Source: Guillardia theta CCMP2712 (Eukaryota > Cryptophyceae > Pyrenomonadales > Geminigeraceae). Taken from it: a DNA stretch of 58,220 nt. Below the pieces are notes generated by a model, which had not been told where the DNA came from, made no database searches, and saw only the letters and a program-made list of their open reading frames with translations. Location: the NCBI RefSeq assembly GCF_000315625.1, contig NW_005434657.1, forward strand, positions 182,355-240,574. The letters are read 5' to 3'. Of the stretch, positions 11,941 through 24,400 are shown piece after piece. Position 1 is the stretch's first letter. Each line of letters begins with the position of its first letter. The position numbers and the translations under genes are program-made.

Positions 11941-13290
11941 TCAATAATCTCCTTCCTGCTCTGTTCGTGCGTCTCGACGTCCGCTAGATCTGTGCGAGGG
12001 TTGGCCTCCCTTGTCTTGCTCGACCTTTGCTTGCTCCACGGGCTCATCCGCCTCCTCCTCCTGCCTCTGCATCTCCTCGCTCGCTCCGTTCAGCTTGTGC
12101 TCCCCGTTGAGAGACTCAACGGATGAGCGGAACTCGTGCCTGGCCGCATGAAGCAGCTCGCTGGGCACTGGACTTTCCATGTCATCCTTGGAGAATTCGA
12201 AGGACTGAGAGTCGACGCTGTTGTTGTCGAGGATGGTGTTGGTGCTGGACTGAGACACGAAGATCGACCACGCTCCGTTCCCCGTCACCACGTTCTTGCT
12301 GATGTTGGCAACGCTCTCCTCCACCACACAGATGCCTACCTGTCGATTCTGGAAGACCCTGTTGGAGGAGATGACGGCGCGGGAGCAGAAGCTCATGCAG
12401 ATCCCCGCGATGGCGTTGCGGGTGATGTTGTTGTCGTCGATGAGCGCCTGTGCTGACGTGTTGAGCATCACTCCGACCTGCGAGCAGAGGTCGATGTCGC
12501 ACCCCGACACCGTGCACTGAGATCCGAGATCCCCGACGAGGATACCGCAACCGCACTTGACAACGTGGCTCTTCTCCACTGTAGCACAGCCCTGCTTCGA
12601 CACGTAGATGCCATGGGCGTGACAATCCTGAACGTCACAAAAGCGCAGGAGGCAGGAGGCAGACTTGCTGATTCGGATCCCGGTCCGCCCTCCCTTGATC
12701 AAACACCCCTCCATAGTCAGGTCCCCGCACATGTTGTCCACTGCGCAGCTCTTCCTGCTCCCCACTATCGTTAGGTTGCACATTCGAACCTCAGACGCTT
12801 CCAGCAGCACAGTCGCCGAGCTCGCCGCCCCCCACACGAAGTCATCAGGCATCTCGATCACGACGTCCTGCACCTTCCCCACTCCGATCAGCTGCACTCG
12901 CTTCCGGACAGCGATCGCCTCCCTGTATCGCCCTGGCTCCACTCTGATCAGATCTCCGTCTCTCGCCGAGTCCAGCGCTTCTTGGATGGTCTTGTACTCC
13001 CCCGGCACCTGCAGGACACGCTTCTTGTGCGCCAACTTCACTGCCTGGATCCCCTTGTCCACGATGGCGAGAGATTCCGGCCGAACAAACTGCACCGCTC
13101 GTCCGAAGCTTCCATGGACTCCCTCCTCCAGCCTTGACTTGGAAGTCTCCGCATCCCAGTCGTACGCTCTCAGCTCACGGGACGCGATGCCGACGGCGCT
13201 GGTGGTGGGAAGCCCCCCCTCCCAGTCGTTCATCTTGAAGAAGTGCTGAAAGCTGCAGTCCCTCATCTCCTTCGATTCAAAGCACCCCAT
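11941..13290 (-). CDS. Right-handed parallel beta-helix (CASH/NosD-like) protein with N-myristoylation signal
   Basis: Intronless, 449 aa. Residues about 95-350 form a beta-helix of the pectate-lyase-like CASH class. It begins VPGEYKTIQEALDSARDGD and is followed by repeating coils such as NLTIVGSRKSCAVDN, GRTGIRISKSASC, AHGIYVSKQGCATV, CGILVGDLGSQC, NAIAGICMSFCSRAVI and GICVVEESVANIS. This arrangement is seen in FBXO11- and SHCBP1-like proteins and in NosD-type repeats; no F-box is visible. The N-terminus MGCFESKE fits an N-myristoylation site at Gly2 with a palmitoylatable Cys3, so attachment to a membrane is likely (inference). The last 80 residues are acidic and Gln-rich. No catalytic residues of carbohydrate-active enzymes were identified, so a binding role is as likely as an enzymatic one. 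It is tail-to-tail with the upstream + gene, about 112 bp apart. Confidence 0.85.
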   Translation of the reverse strand: MGCFESKEMRDCSFQHFFKMNDWEGGLPTTSAVGIASRELRAYDWDAETSKSRLEEGVHGSFGRAVQFVRPESLAIVDKGIQAVKLAHKKRVLQVPGEYKTIQEALDSARDGDLIRVEPGRYREAIAVRKRVQLIGVGKVQDVVIEMPDDFVWGAASSATVLLEASEVRMCNLTIVGSRKSCAVDNMCGDLTMEGCLIKGGRTGIRISKSASCLLRFCDVQDCHAHGIYVSKQGCATVEKSHVVKCGCGILVGDLGSQCTVSGCDIDLCSQVGVMLNTSAQALIDDNNITRNAIAGICMSFCSRAVISSNRVFQNRQVGICVVEESVANISKNVVTGNGAWSIFVSQSSTNTILDNNSVDSQSFEFSKDDMESPVPSELLHAARHEFRSSVESLNGEHKLNGASEEMQRQEEEADEPVEQAKVEQDKGGQPSHRSSGRRDARTEQEGDY

Positions 13291-13452
13291 GTCGATTGGT
13301 GCTCAGCGATATGAGGAAAGAATAACAACCAAAACACAAGACTATCAACGTCAGTAGCTCATCCCAGCTTATCGTGGGCTGGCAGTTGTCTCCTCAATTC
13401 CCTTCACTCAATGTTTTCAGTCTTCAAGTGCCTGCAAACAAAGATTATGAGT

Positions 13453-13683
13453 TGATGTGATGTGATGTGATGTGATGTGATGTGATGTGATGTGATGTGA
13501 TGTGATGTGATGTGATGTGATGTGATGTGATGTGATGTGATGTGAGAGATGTGATGTGAGAGGAGACGAGATGAGTTGAGAGGAGAAGAGATGAGATGAG
13601 AAGAGATGAGATGAGATGAGATGAGATGAGATGAGATGAGATGAGATGAGATGAGATGAGATGAGATGAGATGAGATGAGATG
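13453..13683. repeat. Composite pentanucleotide microsatellite, (TGATG)n then (AGATG)n
   Basis: About 19 copies of TGATG (13453-13547) pass through a degenerate AGAGG/AGATG segment into about 16-20 copies of GATGA (13600-13683). It lies upstream of the beta-helix gene. Confidence 0.95.
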
Positions 13684-15617
13684 GAAATGATAGGGATGGC
13701 TCTCAACCAGGCTCAAAGCTCACTTGTGTGTAACTTCTTTCATTTACACGTCCCGGTCTGTAAATAACCGAATTCATCTTCTCGCTACATGATCGTGCCC
13801 CCCTATCCCATACATCTTCTCGCCATTGACCCTGCCACAAACTACGTGTCTCTTCTCCAGCCATACCTCGTGATCTGTCTCTCTCCTCTCCTCTCCATCT
13901 CTTCTTTTCCTTTCCCACCCTGCCTACGTGCATTCTCGCATCGTCGATACGATCCAACGATTCCAGGTGTGGGGTAGGGTAGTCTGATCAAGGGGGGTAG
14001 GGTCATTAAAGGGTGGGGTAGTATAGCCCAAATTGTTCTTTCCACCAAGTGGGGAAACAGCAATTGTTGTGGATGGAGGAGGTAGGGGTCATCAAACAGA
14101 GGGTTGTGGAGTTGATAGGCGGGGTCATCTAAAAAGGGGTGTCTCAAAATAGGAAGTTGAGTAACGATGGCAGGACTGTAGCCGGCGATCGATGGCTGAT
14201 GCAGTGAACGAGGGGCGGAGAGAGGGAGGGGAGGGAGGGGAGGGAGGGGAGGGGGCAGGAGAGATGAGAACAAGTTGCAGGAGACTGGTCACGGGGATCA
14301 GATGAAAGTCAGAGCCGCACCTGGAGCTGCAACTCTGCGACGAGAAATTTGCTGACGAGAATGTAGAGCATAGAAGCAATGAGCCCCTCTGTAAATTTTC
14401 GTAGATGATCTACAAGGTATTAGCGTTGTTTCCCTTACTTATAAACGGTTTATCCAAATGCTGCATCGCTCTCCTCTCCTCGCTTCTCCTTCGCTCTCCC
14501 TCCTAAGTACATACGCAAGTGTTCATCACCTTTTGATCTGCAACCATTCATTCACGTTCATTCTTTTTCTTGGGAAAGCACGAAGCTTGAGAGGTCCAGG
14601 TTTGGTCTTTTGCTACAGCATATCACGACGTCATGAGCGTGAGAGGTTTTTGTTTACTGTACAACAGAAGAAACAAGACAGAAATGGTACTAAATTACAG
14701 CTGCAGGCAAACAAGACAAAAGAAAGACGACAAGAACACTACAGGTTACAGCTTCAAATTTCAGTCGACATTGATTTTAGGTTTGCCCATCTGTCGGAAC
14801 TATTTCACCGCAATGAACACGTTTTCTCTTCTGTCGCATCCCTGTCTCGTGACTGCGTTGCTCGAGGCCTCGGAGCTGTCGAGCATGTAGCACGTTCAGC
14901 AGCAAAAAGCTTCCTTCCCCTGGAACAACACAAGTTTTTGGTTCGCGATCATCTTTCATGGTTGTTTTCATCGATGATTCCTTTACAACGCCCCCAGCAC
15001 TGTCCTCTTGCTTCTTCACGAACTGCTTCTGACTCGCGTCCAGCTCGAACCGCCTTCGTTTCGCATTCAGTTTTGGGACGAAGAAATCGATACATCTGGG
15101 GTCGGGCAGAGTGATGAAGAGAGGAGCATTCATGGTGGGCTGAGCCAAGAGTGACACGAGATCGGATTGGCAGCAGTTTGTGACGGTAGGTGCGGGGAGG
15201 ACCGGGAGGTGCAGAGCAGGTAATCACGTCACCTTTATCATGGATGCTTACTAAAAAGTGCTTATTGAGCATCATCAATATTTTACTACAGGGACAACGT
15301 CACGACCTTTTCCTTTGACCCCTTGACACCACGTTGAACTTTGCATAAATTACGTTCACCGGACTCGAACTCACATCCCACTTGACATCAAATGCTGTGG
15401 TGACCAACCTTGCGATGCTCTCTACATTTTCCGAATAACACTCTTGTTCGTAACTTTTGTCCGACATGTCAAAGATATGGAGTTGTGAAATTACATTTCA
15501 ATGTCTTCATCGTACCGGTTTAATCACGTGTGCATTTACAAGAAATTCATCCTACTTCATCGTTGAGGTGTCATAATACTATCGTGTACAGTGCTCTGAA
15601 CTTGGCGTTATTCCAGC
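13684..15617. other. Region without a supported gene
   Basis: 13970-14120 holds GGGGTAG-rich DNA like that at 7.8-8.4 kb. 14215-14260 is a GGGAGGGGA purine tract. 14458-15114 is an open frame of 218 codons on +, and 14777-15157 an open frame on - starting MSLLAQPTMNAPLFITLPDP. Neither shows a family I recognise. The minus one, with a basic KLNAKRRRFELD stretch, might be a first exon (weak). Confidence 0.4.
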
Positions 15618-16958
15618 TCATATCACATTGTGACTCTGATTCTTAGCGAGGATTGTCTGCGCGATCTTGATGATTGGCGTGTACATGGTTTCAAGTTCTT
15701 TCGCATACGCCCTTAGTCTTGTCTCCCCCTCCACCGTCTTCTGCATACCCAAAATCGTCTCGTCCTGGAGAGTCAACGAAACATCAGGCAAGCACGCAGA
15801 CGCTCTAAGGAGTACCGCGAACAAGTCAGTTTCGAAGCTCCTCATAAGCTCGTCGTAGGATCTTCCGTTGAGAGAGAGCCTTGAGAACTTAGACGCCTCG
15901 TTCCCAGACTTCATGGCATCTTCGAACTGATGCTTGTCCAGCTGCCAAACAGTAGATTGTCAAGGCGTTGGGCATTGACGCATCTAAAAGAGATAAGATC
16001 TAGATCAATCTACACTCACCGTAACGACGTATGACTTCATTGACCGAGACCGTCCCGTCCAATCCAGGTCTTGCTTCTGGATCAGGTGTACAATACAGCA
16101 CTCGCCCTCTGAGTTGGCTCCCAGCTTTCTGGACCGCGCGTACATGGAAAAAGTCTTGGTCGGATTCGTTGCAAACGACCAAATGCTATACATGACGTAG
16201 CTGAAGTAGGCGAATTCCGTAGACAGAAGGGGCAGTTCACGATTTGCGATTCTTGAAAGGATTTCTTCCACGTGGATTCCTATGCTCGAGCTCCACCCTT
16301 GTGATACATAGATATCTGCCCTCTTCCCAGTCTTGGGGTCCAAGTGGTGCTTCACGAACCCAACACTGGTTTCGTGTTCAAAGAAAACCCTCTCCACTTC
16401 CATCCCTCCAGAGGAGGCGTCTTCTTGATTCGACAGCACGTCGATCGGAGGCAGACTCTTTTGCTTCTCGACGTACAGGATTTCGATAGCATGCAAGGCT
16501 CGCAAGGTGATGGACTTGAGATAAGGTGGAAGGTTGACGAAGATGTTGATAATGGCCCTCGAGTCATAACCAAACTCACAGATTCGCGCCATCACCATGT
16601 TCGGCCAGCCCATCGACGTCATGGCCTCGCGCAGCTGAGACGGCCTGTCAAACCTTAGCGACCTCGTGTTGAAGGGGATGGGGCGCTCCACGTGATCCAT
16701 CCAGCTGTCGCGGAACAAGGATGATACATCATGGGCGAGGGGAGAGCGCGAGCCAGCGCACGATGCGATCCTCTTGGTGGCGATGTTGGATTTCATAGAC
16801 ACCTGCTCCTCATCTTCGACATCCAACGGCCTTTTGTGGGAGATCACGGTTGATACTATCATGCCCTCTGGCTCCTTCTTGCGTTCCAACATGAAAAAGT
16901 CTGAGCTTCTTGTTGAATGAAAATCGTCACCAAACACATCCAAGTTGACAAGAGCCAT
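15618..16958 (-). CDS. Two-exon protein with a possible PAS-type domain
   Basis: Exon 1 (16020-16958) and exon 2 (15618-15941) join through a 78-nt GT-AG intron (donor GTGAGTG, acceptor TTGGCAG) to about 420 aa. The middle part ETSVGFVKHHLDPKTGKRA...VSQGWSSSIGIHVEEILSRI, followed by a Phe/Tyr-rich strand region, resembles the PAS-like sensor part of fungal-type transcription regulators. No Zn2Cys6, bZIP or other DNA-binding motif is visible, so the call stays tentative. The N-terminal 70 residues are Ser/Lys-rich and contain a possible nuclear signal, SHKRPLDVEDEE. Exon 2 is helical (LDKHQFEDAMKSGNEASKF, ETRLRAYAKELETMY). The start at 16958 is preceded by a pyrimidine-rich leader. Confidence 0.6.
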
Positions 16959-18610
16959 TCTCGTCGACCAGACGCAAAGTTGGTGTCAACTGGGTGTCTG
17001 CAAATCGAGTAAGAATAAACAAGAATCAGAATATCATCACAGAGCAGCACAACAGCAAAAAATATTTTGGTTTGGCCTGGCCATCGGTTCCCACCTTTAT
17101 CTCTTCTTATCTCCACTCTGGCAAGCCCTTCATCTTCTCTCATCTTACATTCGCTCAAAAATCGTTTTCCTGCCCTCTGTTCTTGCCTGAACCTCTCCTT
17201 GCCCTCCAATTCTGTTCTTTCATTACTCAACAATTGCTTTGTAAATGACTTCTGCCCTGCCCTGCCCTGCTCTGGTCAGCTCAGCTCATTTCATGATCAA
17301 CATCCTCTGTTCTATTGTATCTTCACTGTTCTCCTGACTTGTTTGCTTCTCTCCTGTTTGTCTTGTCTGTCATTCTTCTACAAGCCTTTCCTCCCTCCCT
17401 ATCTCATGGCCAGCATTATTCTCCGCCTCCCAACAGCTCAAAATGTAATATAAAAACTACCTAAAATGACTGTTTAGTACCACATGAGTAAAAGCGCCAT
17501 CTCCCAAGATACGGGAAATCGTGCAAAAATGTTTTGAAAGTAATTTTCAGTACTGATATCTCATAAAATAATTATTAAAATTGAAATGGGTTTTAAAGTG
17601 TAAAAAAGAAACACGGACTCCTGGGACATTCGAGGCTCGTAACCTGTGAATGGGATATGGTGGGTAACGTGAGCATGCTGACATAATGTCTCTGAAAGGA
17701 TGTGTTTTGAAGTCGGGGATGCTCATTTTGCCTGTCAGCATGCTGACGTCCTGATCCGGCGACCCGTCCGTGGTCTTATCTTCTCCTCCTCCTCCTGCGG
17801 ATTTAAGCTCTACCCATCTGCTGTCCTCTTCCTCAACCGCCTGCTAAACGATCAGTCAGCCTTCCTCTCTGGCCGTTGTTTTGCTCCCTGTTCTCCTCTC
17901 CTCTGGTATTGATCCTCGTCCCAATCGTCACATCCTTCGCTCCGCTCCGATCGTCTTGGGGTTCTCCTTCTCGAACCCCTCTCCTGCCCTCTCCTGCACT
18001 TCCCCTTCCTTCATCCCTGCCTCTTCTCTTGCCGCCCTTCCCCGTCGCATGAGGAAGCGATGCCTCTGAATATCCTCGTTCCAAGTGCTTATTACCTTCA
18101 ATGGCGGAGTTCGACAGGGGTACGCAAGTGCTCGTTCAAGCTCGATTACAATCAGAAGACATTTATGCGAAAGCAGAAGAAAGTCATGGTTGAAACCAAG
18201 TGGCAGGTGGACGGCAAGGAAAAGGCATCCAGCTGCTATGCGAACATACTGTCTGCTCGGCTAAAGAAGCTGAAATGCAAGGAGGAATCGTCATGACGGA
18301 TGACAGAGCGCTATTACAATTTTTCACCGGTGAATCAGTTTTAATCAATAGAGAATTGCATACAAATCTTTACATCTCCTACCCAAAAGAACAAGTGAGG
18401 ATGAGATCTCTGATGCGATATTCACGGAGAATCAAAAGTATCTCGAAGCAACCGATGTTAGAATGATGTTTCAAGGTGTAGAAACGGCTGTAGCGAGTTT
18501 GGTAGGAAATTGCTACTTAGGGGAGGAGTCGATGAGAAGATGTTCAGGGAGAGAGCAGGCAGATCAGGAGGGAGGCAGGGAGGCAGGGAGGGGGGAGTGG
18601 GGAGGCATGT
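16959..18610. other. Intergenic region
   Basis: Pyrimidine-rich 17080-17430 upstream of the PAS-like gene, AT-rich 17440-17620. 18060-18296 is an open + frame with a basic C-terminus (KLDYNQKTFMRKQKKVMVE), which might be an exon of an unknown gene. Nothing is firm. Confidence 0.35.
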
Positions 18611-21429
18611 TCATTCAAGGCAAAGCTTCCTGCGAAGCAGCTCACTCGCCTCGCTGTCGAGCGAGTTGACCATCTCTGCGAAGACCTTGAAGTGAAGGTC
18701 AAGAGTCGAGAAGAGAACAAAAGGAGAAGAGAAAGAGAGAAGAGAAAGGGAAGAGATCAGAAAGAGAAGAGCAAGAGAAGGAGAGCTGAGCTGAGAAGGA
18801 AAAGAGGGGAGAGAAGAGAAGGAAAGGGAAGGGAAGAAGAAAGGAGAGGAGACGAAAAGAGAGGGGAGAAGAGAGAAGGAGAGAGAGGAAAGAGAGAATA
18901 AAATGCGAGCGGGAGAAGCGGGAAGAAGATAGATGAGAGGAGGAAGAGGACGACGTGGTGTGAATTAGCCGAGACAACAGAGGAGGACAAGGATGCTCGC
19001 AGAGAGAAGGAACATGATCGTGCTCACTCACCGTGTTTGTATCCCCGAGCAGCTCTCGTGGAGTCCCGTACTCGATGGCTCGCCCTGCGGGTTGAAATCA
19101 GGAAAGTAGGAGAGGACATGGCTGACATCGAGAGAGAGCCGAAGCAGGAGCAGGAGGATCTTGAGGGAGTAGAGATGAGGTGAACAGGAAGGGGGGAGTG
19201 GAAGAAAGGGTTGAGGGTTCAGGTTTACCTTTGTCCATAACCAAGACCTTGCTGCTTCCAACCAACGCTTGCAACCTGTGGGCCACCTGAACAAACTGTG
19301 AGAAAGAAGCGAGGGGAGGGGAGGAAGTGAAGGGTGAAGGAAGGAGACGGCGAAGCGACCGTGTGGAGATCCTTTACCTGGATAACGGTCGCTTGTGACG
19401 CAGACTTGGCAATCTCCTTGATGACCTGAAACAATTCTAAACACCAAGAATGATACTGGTAGTGATGGTGATGGAGGAGGAGGGCATATGGCATTATGAG
19501 GATGGTTCTTACTCTCATCTCAGACTCCAGGTCGAGAGAAGATGTAGCTTCGTCTAGCACCAGGATCTGAGGCAGGAGGGTAACACGTCAATCACCAACA
19601 GAGGGAAGTTGGATTGAGGGACATCGGAGGGCAAGGAGGAGAGAAAGAAGGAACGTCTCGTGGAAGGGAGGAAGCGAGGGAGGCAGGGAGGCAGGGATAG
19701 GGGGGAGGGAGGCAGGCAGGGAGGCAGGGATAGGGGGGAGGGAGAGGATCTTCTCATCTTACCTTCCGGTCTCTCAGAAGTGCTCGAGCTATGCAGATCA
19801 GCTGTCGCTGCCCGTGCGACAAGTTTTCTCCCAGGTCGGCGACCTGGCGAGTTTCAGTTTTGACGAACTCGTCGCGGCCCTCGCAGCAGTAAACCTCTGC
19901 TTCGAGCCCTCCCAGACTTTCAACTTTCTCCTTTAGCCCTGTCAACTGTGACCAGAGAGTGAGGGAGGAAGCGGGGAGCAGAGAGGAGTAGGAGAAGGAG
20001 ACGGAGTAGGAGGAGCAGGAGCAGGAGGTAAGATGGAGCAAGGGATATTCCGCACAAGAAGAAGCAACGGGAGGGAGAGCAGGACAGGACAAGGGAGGAG
20101 AGGAGGTTGTAGGCCATATGGCTTGATTTGAAACCTGTAAGATGTTCCAAAGGTGACTGTCAGAATCATGCTCGTTGTGGGGGTCAAGGTTCTTTCTGAG
20201 TGAGCCGGAGAAGATAATCGGGTCTTGACTGACGATCTGGCGCGTTGAAAACTCAGAGAACAGACATGTCACTTGCCTCATGATCTACCGAGATGGAAGA
20301 CCTCAATGTCGTCAGCCCCAACTTGCCGATGTCAACATTGTCGATCGTTATGCTGTTGGGCGTTGAGATGTGAACTGACAGGTCTCATCGCTCTTCTCCC
20401 CTCACCTTCCTTGCTCGCAGTCCACCAGACGCTGCACAGCAGAGAGAAAGAGCAGGTGAGAACTTTGGAACATTCCAGTCAATCGATCATTACGAGCAGC
20501 GCTGTGACGACAGAAGATTTCCCTGCTCCTGTTCTCCCAACAATCCCTGTCATAGCATCAACATCTCGGCCTCCTGCTGCTGTTCTTCGCTCTCACCCAT
20601 CTTCTCCCCCGCTGCAACGAACAGGGAAAGTCCGTTGATTGCTGGAGAACTCTAATGATAGGAAGCAGCATTCTTGTCATGGGCAGAATTTGCTGTAATC
20701 AAGAGAAGGAGCAGATAGGAGAAGATAGGAGAAGGAGAGAGAAGGAGAAGGAGAGAGGAGAAGGAGGAGAGAGGAGGAGAGAGGAGGAGAAGGAGGAGAG
20801 AGCAGAGAGCAGGAGAGTTGCTGATTGATGGCGACGAAGATGATGCCTTACTTGCGATGGATATCTCATGACGACTTGTCGAAATTCAACAGCACCTTCA
20901 TCCGTCATCACTGATCATCGGGAGTACTCAATAACCCCTCCTCACCGCTCCTGGGCCATTCAGGGTCAAGCTGATCCTCAAAATCCGTCCGACCAAGATT
21001 TTCTCTGCGTTGTTTGATCAATCTCAACAACATCGCACGAAGGCCGATCAGAAGGAGAAGACGAACGAGAGGCTGTATACAGGGACGGAAACAACTAGGG
21101 AGAAAGCGCTGGTCCTTACCTTGGTGTCTTCCGGCAGTACCTCAACAAACTTTCTCGGACTCTAGCAAGGTCCTGTTGATGACTGTCAGTACTCTCGAAA
21201 CATGTCCACGATAACGAACTGACCTGAAGGTCAAGCTTGCGAAGAACAAATGCATGCACGCAGAAAGAGCCAAAGCAAAGGTTGAGAATCATGAAAGCTG
21301 AAATTGAAAGATTACTGTGGTCATTACAACTATGATCATCGACAACAAAACAAAAACAACAACATCGTCATCGTCGTCGTCGTCGTCGTCGTCATCGTCG
21401 TCTTTATCATCATCATCACCTTCATCGCC

Positions 21430-21492
<63 letters not shown>

Positions 21493-24400
21493 TCCATCAT
21501 CTCCATCATTTCCATCATGATCACAAAAGCAGTCACCAGAGTTTGCAGGTGAGACAGCAAACGCGTTGGACGCAAGTCCATGTTTGGCGGTGTGGAGCAC
21601 AATCCCGACGGCAGTGACAGTGTAGAACAAGACAGAAAGAAGCATTGTCATCACCTGGAGAACAACACCATCAGCCTCTAAACTTTTTGTTCCTTTGAGT
21701 TTACGATACCATCAACCAAGAATCTGTCTTGCAAGACATCAGCGCGATCTGGGTATGAGCATCGAATCGTTTTCTGCAGGAGATATCCATCAGGATGGAA
21801 AGTTCGATTCTGTACACGCCCTCTCATCGTTCTCACTCAAACTCTTTCAGCATGATCTTCTGATGTCGGTAGGCCCTGATGGAAGGGAGTCCCTTCGGAA
21901 CGACTTTCAGGCAGGCCACCCGCGGGAGGTTGTAACGGCAGAGACCTCTAGAGTTGTTGAGAAGTGAGCGAGGATAGACGGACGGATCTTCTCGTGCAAG
22001 GTTTTCAACCCCTTGCAGGATTTGAACGTGTTGGAGACCTTGTGAGTAAAGACAAGTCAGAGGATACATGTCTAGGTCTGTACATCACTATCCACGTCAT
22101 GATATGAACTCACGATACTTGTCGTATATGTTCATACCATGACGTGCATCTTGACGCATCGTGATATCGTGTCAAGATCACTGGGAAACAAGACTTACAT
22201 TGTTGATGAGGAAGAGCGTGATGAGTGCGACTACTACCAACCAGTATACGTAGAAACAACACAGAACAGCAATGGCTGTTGAAAAACAATCAACGAGGAA
22301 AGAAAGTTCACATCATGGCATCTTGTACCAATGCCATAGCAGAAGCCGTAGAGAAAGAAATCAGATGCCATCAGGACCTGCAACATTTTTGTCATCCAGC
22401 CTGTTCCCCTTCCGAGCTTCCTCCTCACGGAAAGATCCAGTTGAGCGAGGGATTGAGCGAACAAATTCACAACCTTCCCGCTTTCGATCTGCAGACAGAA
22501 AAGTCAGCCCCTCTTTCACGATCATCAGAGGCTTCATCGTCATTCATTGATGCACTCATTCATTGAAATCTTGATCGTGTTGCTATCATCATGATTGTTG
22601 TTCCATCATGATTGTTATCATATTCATCTTCATTGTCATGTAATATCATCTTCTTCGCACCTGATCGAGGTGCGCGACGGGGCTGCCAAGAACGCTCTCC
22701 ACCAGCTCTCGATGCTGGTGGGCTACTGCCCGGGAGGTTCCGTAGATGTAAACGAAATTGCGAACCTGGAGACGAGACTCAAAAAGACTTTAGGACATTC
22801 TGATCTCCTACCGCACAGGCAAACAACTCGGCAATGACGCAAGCGGCGTAGAAAGGAAGATAATAACTATGAGATGCATCAGCTGGCCTGTCTTTACCTC
22901 TGCTCGCGCCATCACCCTATCTGACTCGTCGACTTCTCTGGATTCTTCAGACCTTCGTCCGCCCATCTGCATTGAGACAAGAAAAGAAGTCTCACTCCAC
23001 CAGACAAGAAACAATCAGCAAACATCATAAACTTCACATCGTCATTTGACAACTTGAGTTTACACATCAGTTCACATGTGACACAAGACACACAATCTGC
23101 CAACATCCTGAAGTTTCTCACCCAGCAAGAATGTAGACACCGAGCTCGACCATCCCTCCTTCAAAGGCGATGATGGAGACAGCGAGGAAAGCATACCAAT
23201 ACCCGCCAACACCTACCCGACGCATCATGTACAGGAGGAGGACGGAGAGCGAGTCAACAGACTAGACAAGAATGAGAACAGAGAGCTGGAGACAACCTCG
23301 AGCAAAGTTCTTGATGAATGTCAAGATCCCTTCTGGCACATCCTCATCATCATCAAACGTCTCCTCGACGCAGGGATCTATGATATTCATCTCTATGGCA
23401 TCAAATTCCTTGTCCTCCCCCGCTGACTTCTCCATCGCACCAACAGAGTTCTGTTTGTGCAGACTGTAGTAATCGCCAGACACCGTCAGCCTGCCTTGCT
23501 CGAGGTGAAGGAGCTTGTGGCAATCTTTGAGAACAAACTCATCATGAGACACTATCAGCCTTGTTGAATCCTTCATGATGCCACAGATGCAATGCTTCCA
23601 GACATGCAGCCTTACTTTCATGTCCAGCGCCTGTCAGAGACAGAAATGAGAAGGGAGAATAAGAATGAGGAGAGGAGCAAGAAGTCAGATGAAAATGATT
23701 CACCGCTAGGGGGTCGTCAAGAAGAACAAAGGGTGAATTGCCATAGGCTGCTCTTGCCAGGCTGAGACGTTGCTGCCAGACACGTCAGAACAGGAAATCC
23801 TTACTTCAGCGAAGAAAGAACACAAGACAAAGTTGAGAGGGCAGGGCAGGGCAGAGCAGGGCGGGGCAGGGCAGGGCGGGGCAGGGCGGGGCAGGGCGGG
23901 GCAGGGGAGGAGAGATCAGAAAGCAGGGATACAACGATGGACTTCAGCAACATTTTCCCTCCCACCTTACCTTCTGTCCCCCAGAGAGATTTACCCCTCT
24001 CTCTCCTATCCTGGTCAGATCTCCCTTGGGCAACAGGACCAGATCCTCGCTCAGCGCGCAAGCCTCGCACACCTGCCGGTACCTCTCTTCCTCCCACCTC
24101 CTCCCCAGCAGGATGTTTTCCCGCAGGCTTGCGTTGAAGATCCAGGGGTTCTGCGGGACCCAGGCAACGGCAACAGGAAGACGTCGCAGGCTCCTCATCG
24201 TCCCCCGAGCGGGAGAGATCTCTCCCATCAACGCGAGCAGGAGGCTGGTCTTGCCGCTTCCTACTTTCCCCTCGATCCCCACCAGACTCCCTGAGTCAAT
24301 CCTGACTGTCATCCCCTCAAGGAGGGGAGGGAGGGGAGGAGAGTTGGTCTCTTTGCCCCCCCTTAACTGAGAGGAAGGCGAAGTGGGATCCTGTCTTGCT

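Noticed and set aside
13404-13716. Open frames made of repeated ISSHL and ITSHH
   Set aside because: Direct translation of the pentanucleotide microsatellite.
15340-15435. tRNA-like sequence on the minus strand (GTGAGTTCGAGTCC with an upstream GGTTGGTC block at correct spacing)
   Set aside because: The implied anticodon loop would be TTGATGT, but the anticodon stem, T-stem and acceptor stem do not pair, so it is not called a tRNA.
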